A program made the translations under genes and the position numbers. This document shows, piece by piece, positions 62,099-64,000 of a DNA stretch of 64,000 nt (position 1 is its first letter; every line of letters starts with the position of its first letter). The stretch comes from Natrarchaeobius chitinivorans (lineage in GTDB: Archaea; Halobacteriota; Halobacteria; Halobacteriales; Natrialbaceae), in contig NZ_REGA01000008.1 of the NCBI RefSeq assembly GCF_003841505.1, positions 106,162-170,161 on the forward strand. The letters run 5' to 3'. The notes beneath the pieces were generated by a model. That model worked only from the letters and a program-made list of their open reading frames with translations. It was not told where the DNA came from and made no database searches.

Positions 62099-63481
62099 AT
62101 GGAGCAATTCGTTGATCGGGATCTCGAACTCGGTCAACTCACGGACTGCTACGAGTCCGAAACGGCGGATTTCATCGTGATCTACGGCCGCCGTCGCCTC
62201 GGTAAGAGCGAGCTCGTGCGTCAGTCCATCGACGAGCGGGACGACGCTATCTACTACCAGGCTGTCGAATCAACTGCACCGAATCAGCTCGAACAGTTCG
62301 TCGAAACCGCTACTGCACAGTACCCTTCGTTACGGAACGTCCGCCGCGACTGGGAGGCAATCCTCGAAGCACTCGGTGAGCAAGATGCTGTCGTCGTCAT
62401 CGACGAGTTCCCGTTCCTCATCGAGGAGGACGAGTCGTTACCGTCCCGAATTCAACGCGTCTGGGATACGGCGTTACAGGAGACGGGGATGACGCTCGTG
62501 CTCGTGGGCTCGTCGATCAGTGTTATGGAAGACAAGGTGCTTTCTGGAAGCGCACCGCTGTACGGTCGGCGGACGGCAACGATCGATCTCAAACCACTCG
62601 ACGTGACCGATGCACGCCAGTTCTTCCCGAAGTACGATCCCGAGACTGCCATCTCCGCGTGGTCGATCTACGGCGGCACACCGTACTACCTCCAGACCAT
62701 CGACCCCGACCAGCCGTTAGGGACGAACGTCCAGCAGGCGATCCTATCTGAGCGCGGCCTTCTGTACTCCGAGCCCGAGTTCCTGCTGCGTACCGAACTC
62801 CGACAGCCGAATACGTACTTCAGCATCCTCCGTGCGCTCGCCCACGGGCGGGCCACCCCGAACGAGATCGCGGGCATGGCTGGTGTGGGGTCCGGATCGC
62901 TAAGCACGTACCTCCAGAAACTCCGCCGGCTCCGCCTCGTCGAGCGTCACATCCCTGTAACGGAATCACCGACGTCTTCGAAACGCGGTCGGTATCGCAT
63001 CTCCGCTCCACTGTTTCGGTTCTGGTTCCGGTTCGTGTACGGAAACCAGGACCAACTTCGTATGCTCGGCGACGACGCGTACGACGACCTCGTCGAGCCC
63101 GAACTGGCGGATTACGTGAGCCCGTTGTTTGAACGCCTCTGCCAGCGCAAACTCCCGGAGTTCATCGACCGACGGTTCCGTGACATCGGGCAGTGGTGGT
63201 TCAAGGAGCACGAACTGGACATCCTCGGACTCACTACTGAGGGACTCGTCGCTGGTGAATGCAAGTTCACCTCCCGACCTGTGAGTGAGGGTGTCCTCTC
63301 CGATCTCGAACGAACAGCATCGGAAGTGCGATGGTCAGAAGGGCCAGCAGACGGAGAGACGCTGTACGTCTTGTTCAGCCGCTCTGGGTACACCGACGAC
63401 CTCAAACGCGCCGCCGACGAGCGTGACGACGTCCTCCTCTTCGAGTTATCCGATCTGGTCACTCCCGATAGCAACTCGTGA
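62099..63481 (+). CDS. Archaeal ATPase with DUF234 C-terminal domain
   Basis: The 460-residue STAND/AAA-type ATPase has Walker A GRRRLGKSEL, Walker B AVVVIDEFPFLIEED, sensor TLVLVGSSISVMED, a winged-helix segment (ATPNEIAGMAGVGSGSLSTY) and the C-terminal DUF234 region, which is PD-(D/E)XK-like (ELDILGLTTEGLVAGECKFT). This family is patchy and often linked to mobile or defence-like islands in archaea. The DILG...GECK residues could form a nuclease site; activity is inferred. It lies in the accessory right end. Confidence 0.88.
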   Translation: MEQFVDRDLELGQLTDCYESETADFIVIYGRRRLGKSELVRQSIDERDDAIYYQAVESTAPNQLEQFVETATAQYPSLRNVRRDWEAILEALGEQDAVVVIDEFPFLIEEDESLPSRIQRVWDTALQETGMTLVLVGSSISVMEDKVLSGSAPLYGRRTATIDLKPLDVTDARQFFPKYDPETAISAWSIYGGTPYYLQTIDPDQPLGTNVQQAILSERGLLYSEPEFLLRTELRQPNTYFSILRALAHGRATPNEIAGMAGVGSGSLSTYLQKLRRLRLVERHIPVTESPTSSKRGRYRISAPLFRFWFRFVYGNQDQLRMLGDDAYDDLVEPELADYVSPLFERLCQRKLPEFIDRRFRDIGQWWFKEHELDILGLTTEGLVAGECKFTSRPVSEGVLSDLERTASEVRWSEGPADGETLYVLFSRSGYTDDLKRAADERDDVLLFELSDLVTPDSNS

Positions 63482-63529
63482 GCAGTATCCAGCCTCGGTA
63501 CCTTACAAAGCATCGCCAGGTAACTCACT

Positions 63530-63715
63530 TTGAGTCCGATGCGGATTGACCGCTTTCACTCGTTCTGGAAGGGCAGACCAGCCAGCGCTCGCCGCTTGCT
63601 GAGACGTTTCAAATGCCATTATAATCACGATAGGCCGAGTCAGACGCTAAACGGACGAACTCCTGTTGAGGAGGTACGAAACTATAGTAGCCACTGGAAG
63701 TCAATGCACACCTGA
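63530..63715 (+). pseudogene. C-terminal transposase (rve/DDE) fragment
   Basis: The fragment contains FKCHYNHDRPSQTLNGRTPV followed by EEV, the typical end of an integrase-core transposase (YNHxRPxQxLxGxTPxE). Only about 50 residues remain and nothing of the catalytic core is seen upstream. The frame then enters the family-4 element at 63686 and stops there. Confidence 0.75.
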
Positions 63716-63763
63716 TCGCACGAAGGCTGTGCGATCAGTGTGTAAATAGTTCCAGTTGTATTC
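63686..63763. mobile_element. Family-4 palindromic MITE-like element, copy C (78 bp)
   Basis: Runs from AGTAGCCACTGGAAGTC to TTCCAGTTGTATTCGT; the core GATCGCAC...GTGCGATC differs from the other copies but keeps pairing, a sign of compensatory or shared structure. It is inserted at the end of the transposase fragment. Confidence 0.8.
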
Positions 63764-63771
63764 GTCTTTAG

Positions 63772-63999
63772 CTAAGACTCACACCTCGGTTGCGTAGCGG
63801 TAGCGAGCGTCTCTTGTAACACTGGCCGTTGCTGGTGAATCTTCTGTGCGTCGTCGATCAGTCGGTCGAGCAGCGGTGGCGGCGAGTAGCCGAGATATTC
63901 GCCAAGTTCGTGGAGGATGAGCTGGGCGTGCGACCGGAAGGTCGCCGCCCAGCGTTCCGGCGGAAACACGATCTCATCGTCCGCTTGTTCGGTGACCAG
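63772..63999 (-). CDS. Unidentified protein, cut by the right window edge
   Basis: The reading frame is open to the right end (LVTEQADDEIVFPPERWAAT and on) and stops at 63772 after HQQRPVLQETLATATQPRCE. No family was recognised; proximity to a transposase fragment and a MITE suggests mobile-element content. An internal GTG at 63969 is not required as the start. Confidence 0.55.
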   Translation of the reverse strand: MVTEQADDEIVFPPERWAATFRSHAQLILHELGEYLGYSPPPLLDRLIDDAQKIHQQRPVLQETLATATQPRCES

Positions 64000-64000
64000 A

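Overview
The window is high-GC DNA from a halophilic archaeon (Halobacteria). The proteins are strongly acidic. Many genes have a TATA-like box about 25-30 bases before the start codon, which suggests leaderless transcripts. The gene set is archaeal: RfcS, a SAMP2 ubiquitin-like modifier, an XPD-like helicase, HalOD1, PibD and a PGF-CTERM protein. The repeat content would suit the Natrialba/Haloterrigena/Natrinema group, but that placement is a guess.

Layout. 0-3 kb: the oapA-oapB-oapC genes that flank the primary origin oriC1 in Haloferax, so a replication origin probably lies just left of the window; then small overlapping genes and a frameshifted MazG-like gene. 3-10.5 kb: a KaiC-like protein, an iron-type ABC importer (binding protein plus fused permease, no ATPase) under DtxR-type operators, a methyltransferase, a ferredoxin, a DUF1684 protein and a CPBP protease. 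10.5-13.4 kb: an AT-richer accessory stretch with a disrupted zinc-ribbon gene, a 50-residue two-finger C2H2 protein, an alpha/beta hydrolase and a 44-residue protein, bracketed by palindromic elements. 13.5-41 kb: mostly core genes (helicase, acetyltransferases, samp2, rfcS, a degenerate histidine kinase, thiE-thiM, aldo/keto reductase, ferritin-like proteins, NicO-type transporter, two MinD-family ATPases, S9 peptidase, upp, phosphate transporter, hisI). 41-46 kb: accessory, with zinc-ribbon/HalOD1 pieces, a possible structured RNA, a TumA/TumE-like pair, a universal stress protein, an HPP protein and an IS605-group tnpB element. 46-61.5 kb: core genes (glmM, prs, H-NOX-like protein, secreted protease, ileS, uracil-DNA glycosylase, phosphoesterase, MgtC/DUF4010, HIT, pibD). 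61.6-64 kb: accessory, with a DUF234 ATPase and transposase-like fragments.

The most notable signal is four families of short palindromic MITE-like elements, each of fixed length: 80 bp (4 copies), 108 bp (2), 86 bp (3) and 78 bp (3). Several sit exactly at gene 3' ends and supply stop codons or whole C-termini. One copy interrupts a zinc-ribbon gene whose intact paralogue lies 31 kb away, so the empty site and a 3-bp target duplication can be reconstructed. Short tandem repeats of 20-37 bp units are also common in spacers, and some duplicate the stop-codon region of the adjacent gene. Coordinates, motifs and repeat alignments were read by eye; family names come from motif recognition, not from searches.
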